Shown piece by piece: positions 51,056 through 59,030 of a stretch of DNA of 64,000 bases; positions within the stretch are counted from its first letter, which is position 1, and each line of letters begins with the position of its first letter. Source of the DNA: Desulfobulbaceae bacterium (lineage in GTDB: Bacteria; Desulfobacterota; Desulfobulbia; Desulfobulbales; Desulfobulbaceae); contig DNUE01000013.1 of assembly GCA_003508005.1 (NCBI GenBank), forward strand, positions 62,001 through 126,000, given 5' to 3'. Under the pieces are notes generated by a model. That model was given only the letters and a program-made list of their open reading frames with translations, was not told the origin of the DNA and did not search any database. The position numbers and the translations under genes were made by a program.

Positions 51056-51409
51056 TCAGGAAGAAACACCGGCAGCCTTGACAAGCGCGCTAAAGGCGCT
51101 GGGATCGACAATGGCCAGATTGGACAGGACCTTGCGGTCGAGTTCGATATCCGCCTTCTTCATGCCGCCGATCAGCCGGCTGTAGCTGGTGCCGTTCATT
51201 TTGGCGGCAGCGGTGATCCGGGCAATCCACAGGCTGCGGAAATTGCGCTTGTTGGTGCGGCGATCACGGTAGGCGAAAGAAAGGGCACGGTCAACGGCCT
51301 CAGTGGCCGACTTGTACAACCGGTGCTTTCCGCCCCGGAATCCCTTGGCCATACTCAAAACTTTGTTTCTTCTGCGGCGGGCTTTAAATCCGCGTGTTAC
51401 TCGAGGCAT
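51056..51409 (-). CDS. rplT: 50S ribosomal protein L20
   Basis: 117 residues starting [18 protein letters not shown] with [19 protein letters not shown] and [15 protein letters not shown] segment ([13 protein letters not shown]), the L20 signature. rRNA-binding protein that often represses its own operon by binding the leader mRNA; a leader element was not recognisable here. Confidence 0.97.
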   Translation of the reverse strand: MPRVTRGFKARRRRNKVLSMAKGFRGGKHRLYKSATEAVDRALSFAYRDRRTNKRNFRSLWIARITAAAKMNGTSYSRLIGGMKKADIELDRKVLSNLAIVDPSAFSALVKAAGVSS

Positions 51410-51472
51410 TGTTCTAACTCCAATATTCTACTTGTTTTCAATTCACACAAACCAGGTCCGCCCGGTCCTTGC

Positions 51473-51670
51473 TTACAGATACGGCAGCATCCTTTTTACG
51501 GCGCGCTGATCTGTTTCGGCAATAAGCGTCGATTTGCGCAGATTGCGCTTGCGCTTGGTGGTCTTCTTGGTCAGAATATGACTGCTGTAGGCCTTGCTGC
51601 GCTTGAATCTTCCGGAGCCTGTCGCTTTGAAACGCTTCGCAGCCCCTCTGTTGGTCTTTACCTTAGGCAT
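51473..51670 (-). CDS. rpmI: 50S ribosomal protein L35
   Basis: 65 residues with [20 protein letters not shown] and [20 protein letters not shown], the L35 signature. Very basic, of standard length. GGGAGAG precedes the ATG. A candidate promoter lies upstream at 51724-51751. Confidence 0.97.
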   Translation of the reverse strand: MPKVKTNRGAAKRFKATGSGRFKRSKAYSSHILTKKTTKRKRNLRKSTLIAETDQRAVKRMLPYL

Positions 51671-51723
51671 GTTTCACTCTCCCTTTCAGCTCATTCCGGG
51701 CACTATTTCCCGAAACGTAATCC

Positions 51724-51751
51724 AGTATAACACTTCTATGTTGACGGTCAT
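51724..51751 (-). promoter_or_regulatory. Putative promoter for rpmI-rplT-pheST-ihfA
   Basis: On the minus strand ATGACC (51751-51746, four of six) and TATACT (51729-51724, five of six) are 16 bases apart, about 55 bases upstream of rpmI. The 195-base gap after infC supports an internal promoter, though read-through from thrS-infC is also possible. Confidence 0.4.
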
Positions 51752-51865
51752 CATTTTCCGGAATCGGGTAAATACGTTTCCGCCGCCGGCCAAGCCAAGC
51801 CTTGCATCCTGACAAAATAATTGGAGCAGATGATCCGCGTTTTCAAATTGAGCGGGCTTGTCTCA

Positions 51866-52408
51866 TCATTTGGGCCCGACGAACATGACCAGCTGCCGGC
51901 CTTCCATGAGCGGCTCCTGCTGGATGACACAATCCTCGCGGAGCATGTCGGCGATCTTGTTCATGGCCTCGAGGCCAATGGTCTGCGCATAAACAATTTC
52001 CCGCCCACGGAACCGCATGGTCACCTTGACCTTGTTTTTCTGCAGCAGGAACTTCTTGATCTGCTTGATCTTGAAGTTGAGGTCATGCTCCTCGGTCTTG
52101 GGCCGGAACTTGATCTCCTTGGTCTCGACAACGGTCTGTTTCTTCTTTGCTTCCTTCTGCTTCTTACTCAGTTCATACCGGTATTTGTCAAAATCCATGA
52201 TCCGGCACACGGGGGGATCAGCCGCAGCCGCTACTTCGACCAGGTCAAGACTCAACTCGGAGGCCTTGCGCAAAGCAACATCTATGGTCAAGACACCCAA
52301 CTGTTCCCCTTCGGGATCGATAACCCGAACCTGGGGGTTGTCAATCTCCTCATTCACCCTGGCCTTAATGTCCGCAGTTGACGGGACCTTCTTGCCTCGT
52401 TTTTTGAT
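51866..52408 (-). CDS. infC: Translation initiation factor IF-3
   Basis: 180 residues from a proposed ATC start at 52408. AAGGAGG lies seven bases before this ATC; no ATG, GTG or TTG is placed near it, and the only ATG in frame (52498) would add 30 residues and overlap thrS. Unusual starts (AUU, AUC, AUA) are a known infC feature and allow IF-3 autoregulation. The body is typical: ARVNEEIDNPQVRVIDPEG, PPVCRIMDFDKYRYE, EIKFRPKTEEHDLNFK and KVTMRFRGREI. Confidence 0.93.
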   Translation of the reverse strand: MKKRGKKVPSTADIKARVNEEIDNPQVRVIDPEGEQLGVLTIDVALRKASELSLDLVEVAAAADPPVCRIMDFDKYRYELSKKQKEAKKKQTVVETKEIKFRPKTEEHDLNFKIKQIKKFLLQKNKVKVTMRFRGREIVYAQTIGLEAMNKIADMLREDCVIQQEPLMEGRQLVMFVGPK

Positions 52409-52445
52409 ATCCGTTCCTCCTTGTGTGGGTATTCTGGGGCGGAGC

Positions 52446-54380
52446 CTATCTGATTCCGCCGATCGCCTCGTCACACTCGATGCGGACCAGTTCGGCAAAA
52501 TCCTGCGGCGACATGGGCGGCAGGTTTTCCCCGCTTCTCCTGCGGACGGTGACGGTCCCCTGTTCCTTTTCTCGTTCGCCCACCACCAGCATGTAGGGGA
52601 CCTTCATCATCTGCGCTTCGCGGATCTTGTAGTTGAGCTTCTCGTTGCGCAGATCCTTCTCCACCCTGATCCCGAACTTGCGCAGGCGCGTGTACAGTGC
52701 CTCACAGTAGCTGAGCTGGTCATCGGTGATATTCACGATCCTGGCCTGCTCAGGCGCCAGCCACAACGGGAAGGCGCCGGCATAGTGCTCGATCAGGACA
52801 CCAACGAACCGCTCCAGGGAGCCCATCAGGGCGCGGTGGATCATGATCGGCTGATGTTCCTTGCTGTCCTCTCCGGTATAGGTCATCTCGAAACGTTCCG
52901 GCAGGTTGAAGTCCACCTGGATGGTGGAACACTGCCAGGAGCGGCCCAGCTGGTCCTTGATCTTGATATCGATCTTCGGGCCATAAAAGACCCCTTCGCC
53001 CGGGTCGAGCTGATAGCTGAGCCCTTTTTTCTCCAGCGCCCTCTTCAGGGCTTCGGTGGCCAGCTGCCAATGGTCATCGCTGCCCACGTATTTTTCGGGA
53101 CGCGTCGAGAGATAGATGTCATACTGAACAAAACCGAATGTCTGCAGGATATGCAGGTTCAGGTCGATGATATTGTAGATCTCCTCGTCCAGCTGATCGG
53201 GCCGGCAGAAAATGTGGGCATCATCCTGGGTGAAGCCGCGCACCCGCATCAACCCGTGCAGCGCTCCGGCCCGCTCGTAGCGGTACACGGTGCCCAACTC
53301 GCACCAGCGAATGGGGAACTCCCGGTAGCTGTGCCGGTGGCTCTTATATATCCCGATATGGAAGGGGCAGTTCATCGGCTTCAGCTGATACTTGACCTCG
53401 TCGATCTCCATAGGCGAATACATGTTCTCGCTGTAGAAATCGAGGTGGCCGCTGGTCCGCCAAAGGTCCTGCCGGGCGATGTGCGGCGTGTAGAGCAGCT
53501 CATAGCCATGGCGGTAATGCTCGTCCTTCCAGTAATCCTCGATCAGCCGGCGCAACTGCGCGCCACGGGGCTGCCAGAGGATGAGGCCGGGGCCGATCTG
53601 GTCCTGGATGGTAAACAGATCCAGTTCCTTGCCAAGACGCCGGTGATCGCGCTTCTTGGCCTCCTCCAGCTGATGCAGATAGTGATTGAGATCCTTCTTG
53701 TCAAAAAACGCCGTCCCGTAAATGCGCTGGAGCATCGGCCGTTTTTCATCACCACGCCAGTATGAGCCGGCCACGCGCAGCAACTTGAAGGCCTTTAGCC
53801 AGGAACTGTCTGGCAGATGCGGTCCGCGGCACAGATCGACAAAATCTCCCTGCTGATATAAACTGACCCGATCCGCCCCTATCTCCTGCAGCAGCTCAAC
53901 CTTGTAGGATTCGCCCTGCCTGCCGAAATAGTCCACAGCCTCTGCGAGGCTCATTTCACTGCGGACAAAGGGCATCCGGGCAGCGACGATCTCGGTCATC
54001 TTGGTTTCGATGCGTTCAAATTCCTCCGGGGAAAAAGGCTCTTTGCGATCGAAATCGTAATAGAAGCCGTCCTCGATGGCAGGGCCGATGGCGACCTTCA
54101 CCTCATTGCCGTAGAGTTGCCGCACCGCAAGGGCCATGACATGGGCGGCGCTGTGGCGCAAAATTTCCAGCCCTTCAGCGGAATCAACAGAGATGGGCTC
54201 TAGCAGGGAGTCCACGGACAGGCTGGCGGACAGGTCCACGCTCACCCCGTTGCTCCGGACGGCGACCGTCTGCTTGCGCACCTTGCCGGATACCAGCGTT
54301 TTCAATGCCTCGCCGGCAGTGACGCCCTGCGGGAACGAAAGCGGCTCGCCCTCCGGTATTTTGACTAAGATTTCGGCCAT
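52446..54380 (-). CDS. thrS: Threonyl-tRNA synthetase
   Basis: 644 residues, full length: TGS domain (~1-60), editing domain with HSAAHVMALAVRQLYG and DFVDLCRGPHLPDSSW, class II core with MNCPFHIGIYKS, RYERAGALHGLMRVRGFTQD, IHRALMGSLERFVGVLIEHY, and the anticodon-binding domain at the end. No ribosome binding site is visible before the ATG, and an intrinsic-terminator-like hairpin ends 8 bases upstream, which hints at unusual expression control. infC follows it by 37 bases. Confidence 0.97.
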   Translation of the reverse strand: MAEILVKIPEGEPLSFPQGVTAGEALKTLVSGKVRKQTVAVRSNGVSVDLSASLSVDSLLEPISVDSAEGLEILRHSAAHVMALAVRQLYGNEVKVAIGPAIEDGFYYDFDRKEPFSPEEFERIETKMTEIVAARMPFVRSEMSLAEAVDYFGRQGESYKVELLQEIGADRVSLYQQGDFVDLCRGPHLPDSSWLKAFKLLRVAGSYWRGDEKRPMLQRIYGTAFFDKKDLNHYLHQLEEAKKRDHRRLGKELDLFTIQDQIGPGLILWQPRGAQLRRLIEDYWKDEHYRHGYELLYTPHIARQDLWRTSGHLDFYSENMYSPMEIDEVKYQLKPMNCPFHIGIYKSHRHSYREFPIRWCELGTVYRYERAGALHGLMRVRGFTQDDAHIFCRPDQLDEEIYNIIDLNLHILQTFGFVQYDIYLSTRPEKYVGSDDHWQLATEALKRALEKKGLSYQLDPGEGVFYGPKIDIKIKDQLGRSWQCSTIQVDFNLPERFEMTYTGEDSKEHQPIMIHRALMGSLERFVGVLIEHYAGAFPLWLAPEQARIVNITDDQLSYCEALYTRLRKFGIRVEKDLRNEKLNYKIREAQMMKVPYMLVVGEREKEQGTVTVRRRSGENLPPMSPQDFAELVRIECDEAIGGIR

Positions 54381-54387
54381 AATCGCT

Positions 54388-54441
54388 GAAAAAATAAAGG
54401 CTAAGGAACAGACGGCGGAAACCGCTGGTCTTTTAGCCTTT
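54388..54441 (-). terminator. Terminator or attenuator between tRNA-Val and thrS
   Basis: On the minus strand AAAGGCTAA (54441-54433) pairs perfectly with TTAGCCTTT (54404-54396) around a 28-base loop that has its own GCGG/CCGC stem; an A and TTTTTT follow. It ends tRNA-Val transcription, but its T-run finishes only eight bases before the thrS ATG. Confidence 0.75.
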
Positions 54442-54446
54442 GTCTC

Positions 54447-54521
54447 TGGTAGGCGCGGGCGGGATTGAACCGCCGACTTCTACCGTGTCAAGGTAGCGCT
54501 CTCCCACTGAGCTACGCGCCT
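54447..54521 (-). tRNA. tRNA-Val (anticodon GAC)
   Basis: 75 bases with encoded CCA. Acceptor arms AGGCGCG and CGCGCCT pair, then A and CCA; the D-arm has GCTCAGTGGGAGAGC, the T-arm GGTTCAATCC; the loop TTGACAC between CTACC and GGTAG gives anticodon GAC. It lies directly upstream of thrS on the same strand. Confidence 0.96.
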
Positions 54522-54549
54522 GCAATTTCCTGTTCCGATCAAAATTGTT

Positions 54550-54579
54550 ATTATTACCTGAAACTGAGCAAAAACTCAA
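54550..54579 (-). promoter_or_regulatory. Putative promoter for tRNA-Val (and perhaps thrS)
   Basis: On the minus strand TTGAGT (54579-54574, four of six) and AATAAT (54555-54550, five of six) are 18 bases apart in an AT-rich stretch; transcription would start about 20-25 bases before the tRNA. No other promoter is apparent before thrS. The rest of the gap to recR (54580-54753) shows nothing. Confidence 0.4.
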
Positions 54580-54753
54580 GTCAAATACCAGCAACCATGC
54601 ATCATGTCAAGAAGATTGTCGGAGTCGCAGGCAGCGCGATTCCGATGCCGGCAAGCCATGCAGCAGAACAAAACCATGATCGCGGCTGGTCAGCGCTCTA
54701 CATTTAGAACGAGTTTCCCCTGACGAGCGGGTCCAGCGGATCCGCGCTAGACG

Positions 54754-55359
54754 CTACCCGTCCACCATCCTTCTCGTCTCAATGGCCCGGGCCAGGGTAT
54801 GCTCGTCGGCATACTTGATGTCCATGCCCATGGGAATCCCGCAGGCAAGGCGGGTCACCCGCACCGCAAACCTCTGCAACTGCTCAATGAGATAGGAGGA
54901 AGTCGCTTCGCCCGGCACCGTGGAGCTGGTGGCCAGCAGGACCTCCTGCACCCCCCCCTGCCGGACCCGGGTGATCAGTTCCCTGATCTTGAGCTCAGGC
55001 GGCCCGATCCCGTCCATGGGCGAAAGCACTCCGTGCAGGATATGATAAACCCCGCGAAAGGCCCCGGTTTTTTCTATTGAAATCATATCGCCGGGCTCCT
55101 CGACCACGCAGACCAGGCCGGCATCGCGCCGCGTATCGCTACAGATCTGGCAGGGATCGCTTTCGGAAAAGGCAAAACAGCTGCGGCAGAGGCGGATGGA
55201 GGAATGGAGTGCAGCAAGGTCCTCCACCAGCACCTGCGCTTCGGAAGCAGGACGACGAAGGATGTACAGGGCCAGGCGGGTGGCGGTTTTTCTGCCAATG
55301 CCCGGCAGCTTGGCCAGGTCGGTGATGAGACGCTCCAGCGCCGGCGGGACGGCTTGCAT
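54754..55359 (-). CDS. recR: Recombination protein RecR
   Basis: 201 residues, standard length. Helix-hairpin-helix LAKLPGIGRKTATRLALYIL, the four-cysteine zinc finger (CRSCFAFSESDPC then C), and the Toprim domain (CVVEEPGDMISIEKT...) are all visible, as is SPMDGIGPPELKIREL. Acts with RecO/RecF in gap repair. It is the third gene of the conserved dnaX-ybaB-recR block, 7 bases after ybaB. Confidence 0.97.
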   Translation of the reverse strand: MQAVPPALERLITDLAKLPGIGRKTATRLALYILRRPASEAQVLVEDLAALHSSIRLCRSCFAFSESDPCQICSDTRRDAGLVCVVEEPGDMISIEKTGAFRGVYHILHGVLSPMDGIGPPELKIRELITRVRQGGVQEVLLATSSTVPGEATSSYLIEQLQRFAVRVTRLACGIPMGMDIKYADEHTLARAIETRRMVDG

Positions 55360-55366
55360 CGCTTTT

Positions 55367-55675
55367 TCAGAACAGACCGGGGATATGCATGCCGCCGGTC
55401 AGCTTGCCCAACTCGCCCTGCCCGAGTTTCTTTGCCTTGAGCAGGCCATCGTTGACCGCGGAGAGAATCAGGTCCTGCAGGAGCTGAACGTCATCGGGGT
55501 TGACAACCCCCCGCTCAAGAGAGAGCGACAGCAGTTCGCCGCGACCATTGACCGTAACCGTGACCATGCCGCCTCCGGCCGAGCCGGTCACTGTTTTTGC
55601 GCCCAGCTCATCCTGCATCTGGTTCAGCCGTTCCTGGAACTGCTGCGCCTGTTTCATCAACGTGCCCATATCCAT
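55367..55675 (-). CDS. YbaB/EbfC-family nucleoid-associated protein
   Basis: 102 residues beginning MDMGTLMKQAQQFQERLNQM, with TVTGSAGGGMVTVTVNGRGE and the C-terminal helix LLQDLILSAVNDGLLKAKKL typical of the family. Small dimeric DNA-binding protein of poorly defined role. Lies between dnaX and recR, its usual place. Confidence 0.95.
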   Translation of the reverse strand: MDMGTLMKQAQQFQERLNQMQDELGAKTVTGSAGGGMVTVTVNGRGELLSLSLERGVVNPDDVQLLQDLILSAVNDGLLKAKKLGQGELGKLTGGMHIPGLF

Positions 55676-55717
55676 AATTCACATTCCTTGTCCGATTTCA
55701 ATTTCAGCGGCCCTGCT

Positions 55718-57574
55718 TCAGTCGCTCTCGTCCAGGCCGTGCCGCTCTTCATGTGCAGGTTCGATCATCGGGCTTCGGTACCTGGGCCCAACCCTGATAT
55801 CCCCGACCTCCCCGTTAAAGACATCCACTGCGGTCAAAACCAGCGTATCGTTGGCAAGGGCTTGGCGCTCCTGCTGCGGAGTGATGCCCTTGATGGGATC
55901 AACCGCGCAGGCATCCGAGTCCGGCAAGACCAGGCTGATCCTGAAATTTTCCTGAAAGAAATCCAGGGCTAATTCAGTGAGCAGAGTGATATTTTCACGG
56001 TTTTTCAACATCCTGCAGTCTGCTGGATTCTGAAAGTGGATAATAAGCTCATCGCCCCTGACCTCAATATCCGCGGCCTGGCGCAGGGCGGACGCCATCC
56101 ATTCCTTCCGCTCCCGGACATAGGCCAAATACTCGTTCCAATGCCGACGGACATTCTTGCTCGAAGAATCCCGGAGGGGAGTCTGCTGTTCTCCATGCTG
56201 CCTCTGCAAAGCCGCCTCAGTCTCTGGCGCCAATTCCAGATCCTCGCCGGAAGGAGGGGACGGAGGCTGATCGGCATTTCCGCCGGAATCTTCCTGGGCA
56301 GCAGATATCAACCGCTCATCAGAATTTTTTTTTTCTCGGGACACCACTTCGTGTGATTCCGACATTTGCCGCCGGTCAGTCTGGCCTGCCGGCACTGGCC
56401 GCTGTGAACGCTCAGAAGCAGGTGAGACGCCGTTTGCGGCAAGAATTTCGTCTAACCGTGCCAAAAGCGAGGTGACTGGAACCACCTCCCGAACCTGGGC
56501 GGCCCTGATGAACGCCATTTCCAGAGCAAACCTTGGCTGTGATGCGTTGCCCGCCTTTTCCAGCTGTTCCAGCAGGAGATGAAAGAGCAGCATCAGAGTG
56601 CCCGGAGAGAACCTGGCGGCGCACTCCTGCAACAATATCATCTGCTCCTCGGGCAGATCAACAAGCCGTTCGGGATTACGGCTGACCCTGCAGATCACCA
56701 GGGCCCGGCACCAGGAAAGGAGATCATTGGTGAACCGCTTGACATCCATGCCGAATTCATAGATCCGTTCGAGCTGGTCCAGCGCCTCGTCAAGATTACC
56801 TGCCAGGAGGGCGGAAACAATATCCGCAACAACCTGGTGACTGACCAGCCCAAGGATGTGGGTGAGATCGGAAACAGTGACCTTGCTGCCGCAGTAGGAA
56901 AAGACCTGATCCAGCAGGCTGAGCCCGTCGCGAGCACTGCCAGCGGCCTCCCGGACGACAAGCGCCAGCGCCGCCGGCTCGATCTCCACTTTCTCGGCCC
57001 TCGCCAGGGCGCTGAAATGTTCCGTCAGTTCCCGGCTTTCGATACGCTTCAGCTCGTAGCGCTGGCAGCGGGAGAGAATGGTTACCGGCACCTTATGCAG
57101 TTCCGTGGTGGCGAACATGAAAAACACATGCCGAGGCGGTTCCTCCAGAGTCTTGAGCAGCGCATTGAAGGCCTCGGCGGTCAACATGTGCACTTCATCG
57201 ATGATGATGATCTTGAAGCGGGAGGCGGCCGGCATGAACCTGATATTCTCCTTCAGTTCTCGGATTTCCTGGATGCCGCGGTTTGAGGCACCGTCAATCT
57301 CCACCAGGTCCACGCTGGCGCCGCTATTGATCTCGAGACAGGAGCGACAATGGTTGCAGGGTTCGGCCCCCTCGCGCTTCTCGCAGTTGAGCGCCTTGGC
57401 CATGATACGGGCCAGGGTGGTCTTGCCGACGCCGCGCACGCCGCTGAAAATCATGGCGTGGGCCACCCGGTCCTGGGCAAGTGCGTTCTGCAGGGTGCGG
57501 ACAACGGGCTTCTGCCCCACCACTTCGCTGAAATTTCGGGGACGGGCCTTGCGGGCAAGAACTAGATAGGACAC
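55718..57574 (-). CDS. dnaX: DNA polymerase III subunits tau/gamma
   Basis: 618 residues: clamp-loader ATPase. Walker A GVRGVGKTTLARIMAK; zinc cysteines CNHCRSC preceded by Cys64; Walker B IIIIDEVHM; sensor 1 FATTELHKVPVTILSRCQRY; then the collar domain, a variable linker (~385-480) and a C-terminal tau domain. GTG start at 57574. An uninterrupted run of ten A (56325-56334) at codons 414-417 would give stops at once in both other frames, a probable site for making the short gamma form. Confidence 0.96.
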   Translation of the reverse strand: MSYLVLARKARPRNFSEVVGQKPVVRTLQNALAQDRVAHAMIFSGVRGVGKTTLARIMAKALNCEKREGAEPCNHCRSCLEINSGASVDLVEIDGASNRGIQEIRELKENIRFMPAASRFKIIIIDEVHMLTAEAFNALLKTLEEPPRHVFFMFATTELHKVPVTILSRCQRYELKRIESRELTEHFSALARAEKVEIEPAALALVVREAAGSARDGLSLLDQVFSYCGSKVTVSDLTHILGLVSHQVVADIVSALLAGNLDEALDQLERIYEFGMDVKRFTNDLLSWCRALVICRVSRNPERLVDLPEEQMILLQECAARFSPGTLMLLFHLLLEQLEKAGNASQPRFALEMAFIRAAQVREVVPVTSLLARLDEILAANGVSPASERSQRPVPAGQTDRRQMSESHEVVSREKKNSDERLISAAQEDSGGNADQPPSPPSGEDLELAPETEAALQRQHGEQQTPLRDSSSKNVRRHWNEYLAYVRERKEWMASALRQAADIEVRGDELIIHFQNPADCRMLKNRENITLLTELALDFFQENFRISLVLPDSDACAVDPIKGITPQQERQALANDTLVLTAVDVFNGEVGDIRVGPRYRSPMIEPAHEERHGLDESD

Positions 57575-57686
57575 GTTTGCTCAAAAGTATTGGTTAAGGT
57601 AATTCGTAGACGTAGAATAGAAGAAAGAAAGGGTTTGAACAAGGGAAAAGAAGCAGGCAAGGCAGCAGTGGCAGGCCCTTAAAAAA

Positions 57687-57790
57687 GGATAGCCAGGCAC
57701 CCCTGCAACACACAGGGAGCTTCACTACCGCTGCTTCCTCCCGGACCTGACGGGGTTTGTGATTCCTTGTTGCGCAGGACCCGGCTATCA
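57687..57790 (-). ncRNA. ffs: Signal recognition particle RNA (4.5S type)
   Basis: About 104 bases. It contains the conserved Ffh-binding hairpin GTCAGGTCCGGGAGGAAGCA, and its ends pair: GATAGCC at the 5' side with GGCTATC at the 3' side, followed by TTTTTT. Located between tRNA-Ser and dnaX, so tRNA-Ser, SRP RNA and dnaX are read in the same direction. The exact 5' end is approximate. Confidence 0.92.
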
Positions 57791-57814
57791 CACCTGAGTC
57801 ACATGTCAAATGGC

Positions 57815-57900
57815 TGGCGGAGAGGGTGAGATTCGAACTCACGGTACTTGCGTACACACGCGTTCCAGGCGTGCACCTTAAGCCACTCGGCCACCTCTCC
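57815..57900 (-). tRNA. tRNA-Ser (anticodon GGA)
   Basis: 86 bases including CCA. Acceptor arms GGAGAGG and CCTCTCC, discriminator G, encoded CCA; the long variable arm of serine tRNAs is present (TGTACGCAAGTACC); T-arm GAGTTCGAATCTC; the loop CTGGAAC gives anticodon GGA. Confidence 0.95.
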
Positions 57901-57969
57901 GTTTCACTGGCCTGTAAGTGGAGACCGGTGCTCGATACCACAGCCTTCCGACCCCAACATAAATTTTTT

Positions 57970-57997
57970 ATTTTAACCGATTTTTCCCCTATTACAA
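57970..57997 (-). promoter_or_regulatory. Putative promoter for tRNA-Ser and SRP RNA
   Basis: On the minus strand TTGTAA (57997-57992, four of six) and TAAAAT (57975-57970, five of six) are 16 bases apart in an AT-rich segment about 70 bases before tRNA-Ser. It is the best candidate in the tadA-tRNA gap. Confidence 0.45.
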
Positions 57998-58008
57998 GGT
58001 AAAAATTA

Positions 58009-58494
58009 TCAACTTCGCCGCATTTGGAAAAAATTCTGGAGCAGCAGGCTGCACTCCTCGGCCAGAACCCCGCCGGTTACGAGAAAAGAATGGTTCAGCA
58101 ATCCATCGCTGCCCAGGCGGTATTTTGACACTACCGCCCCGGCTTTCGGGTCGCCCGCCCCGAATACCAACCGCCGGATACGGGCATGCACCATGGCCGC
58201 CGCACACATGGCGCAGGGCTCAAGGGTTACATAGAGGGTTGTGCCGGGGAGACGATAATTGCCCAGCCGGGAAGCGGCGGCGCGCAACACCCGTATTTCT
58301 GCATGACCTGTAGGGTCATGTCCAGAGACGATCCTGTTGCCGGCTGCTGCGATAATTTTGCCTTCGGAATCGACAAGAACAGCCCCCACCGGGACCTCCT
58401 GTTCTGTCTCCGCCTCCCGAGCGACTTCCAGGGCAATACCCATCAGCTTAATGTCAATCTCACCGCTTTCCAATGGCGTAACAACCTTTTCCAT
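58009..58494 (-). CDS. tadA: tRNA-specific adenosine deaminase
   Basis: Deaminates A34 to inosine in tRNA-Arg. 161 residues from the ATG at 58494. Zinc/catalytic motifs HAEIRVL and PCAMCAAAMVHARI, and EVPVGAVLVDSEGKI at the N-terminal side are characteristic. No Shine-Dalgarno is seen before this ATG, and the frame continues upstream to a GTG at 58599 across a perfect hairpin; that alternative would add 35 residues unlike any TadA N-terminus. Confidence 0.95.
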   Translation of the reverse strand: MEKVVTPLESGEIDIKLMGIALEVAREAETEQEVPVGAVLVDSEGKIIAAAGNRIVSGHDPTGHAEIRVLRAAASRLGNYRLPGTTLYVTLEPCAMCAAAMVHARIRRLVFGAGDPKAGAVVSKYRLGSDGLLNHSFLVTGGVLAEECSLLLQNFFQMRRS

Positions 58495-58508
58495 AACGTT
58501 TGAGGTAA

Positions 58509-58567
58509 CTGGCGCCGGAGCGCCAGCGGAGGGAACCCCAACAGCTGCGCTGTTGGGGTTCCCTCCG
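58509..58567. repeat. Tandem perfect hairpins upstream of tadA
   Basis: Two directly abutting perfect inverted repeats: CTGGCGC/GCGCCAG with loop CGGA (58509-58526), then an 18-base-pair stem (58527-58544 with 58550-58567) with a 5-base loop. Neither is followed by a T-run in either direction. It resembles a REP-type palindromic element or a leader structure. Confidence 0.8.
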
Positions 58568-58647
58568 GTTGACCAAAAGGTTAGACAAAATCGCCGCACA
58601 TACCCCCAAAATTAAACAGTTTCTACTTTTAACTAAGGCTCAATGTT

Positions 58648-58923
58648 TTACCATAAAATTCCCGGCGTAATTTTTAAATCACTGCCGTTCTAATTTTGGG
58701 TCGCTGCATCAATATGTTTGAACTATTGTTCATATTACCACTCTCTGGGCTTTGGCGAATGGAGAAAGCACCCTTCTTTGTCCCGTTCCACCTCCATCGC
58801 TGCGCGGAATAAGTGAGAGAAAACAGATGATTCAGGCGTGACACAAAGACGGCCCAAGTTCTCAATTTCGATTTTAGCAATGGGAACAGATGTCATAGGT
58901 CCAACTGGTACATTCTCCAACAA
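58648..58923 (-). pseudogene. Decayed small gene with in-frame stop codons
   Basis: The first 62 codons from 58923 read as a plausible protein (MLENVPVGPMTSVPIAKI ... HSPKPREW). A TAA interrupts at 58735-58737, but the same frame continues with a protein-like stretch, YEQ-stop-FKHIDAATQN-stop-NGSDLKITPGILW, ending at a fourth stop at 58648. I recall a small-protein family with a PREWSY-x-x-WF pattern that would fit with the stops at Ser and Trp codons; this is unverified. No known function. Confidence 0.4.
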
Positions 58924-59030
58924 CGCAGTAAATTCATAGGTTTCATTGCTTTACTTTTATGCTCAATGCGATAATATTACAAAAAGGAAATAACACTAAC
59001 AAATTTGCAGTCATCGAGGTCTCGGGAGCC

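Noticed and set aside
52409..52498. ATG start for infC at 52498
   Set aside because: It would overlap thrS by 50 bases, adds residues unlike IF-3, and ignores the strong AAGGAGG placed for the ATC.
57594..57941. 115-codon minus-strand frame across tRNA-Ser and SRP RNA
   Set aside because: It runs entirely through two clear RNA genes and has no protein features.
58527..58567. Integron attC site formed by the 18-bp palindrome
   Set aside because: attC sites are imperfect palindromes with unpaired bases and conserved core sites; this stem is perfect and no integrase is seen.
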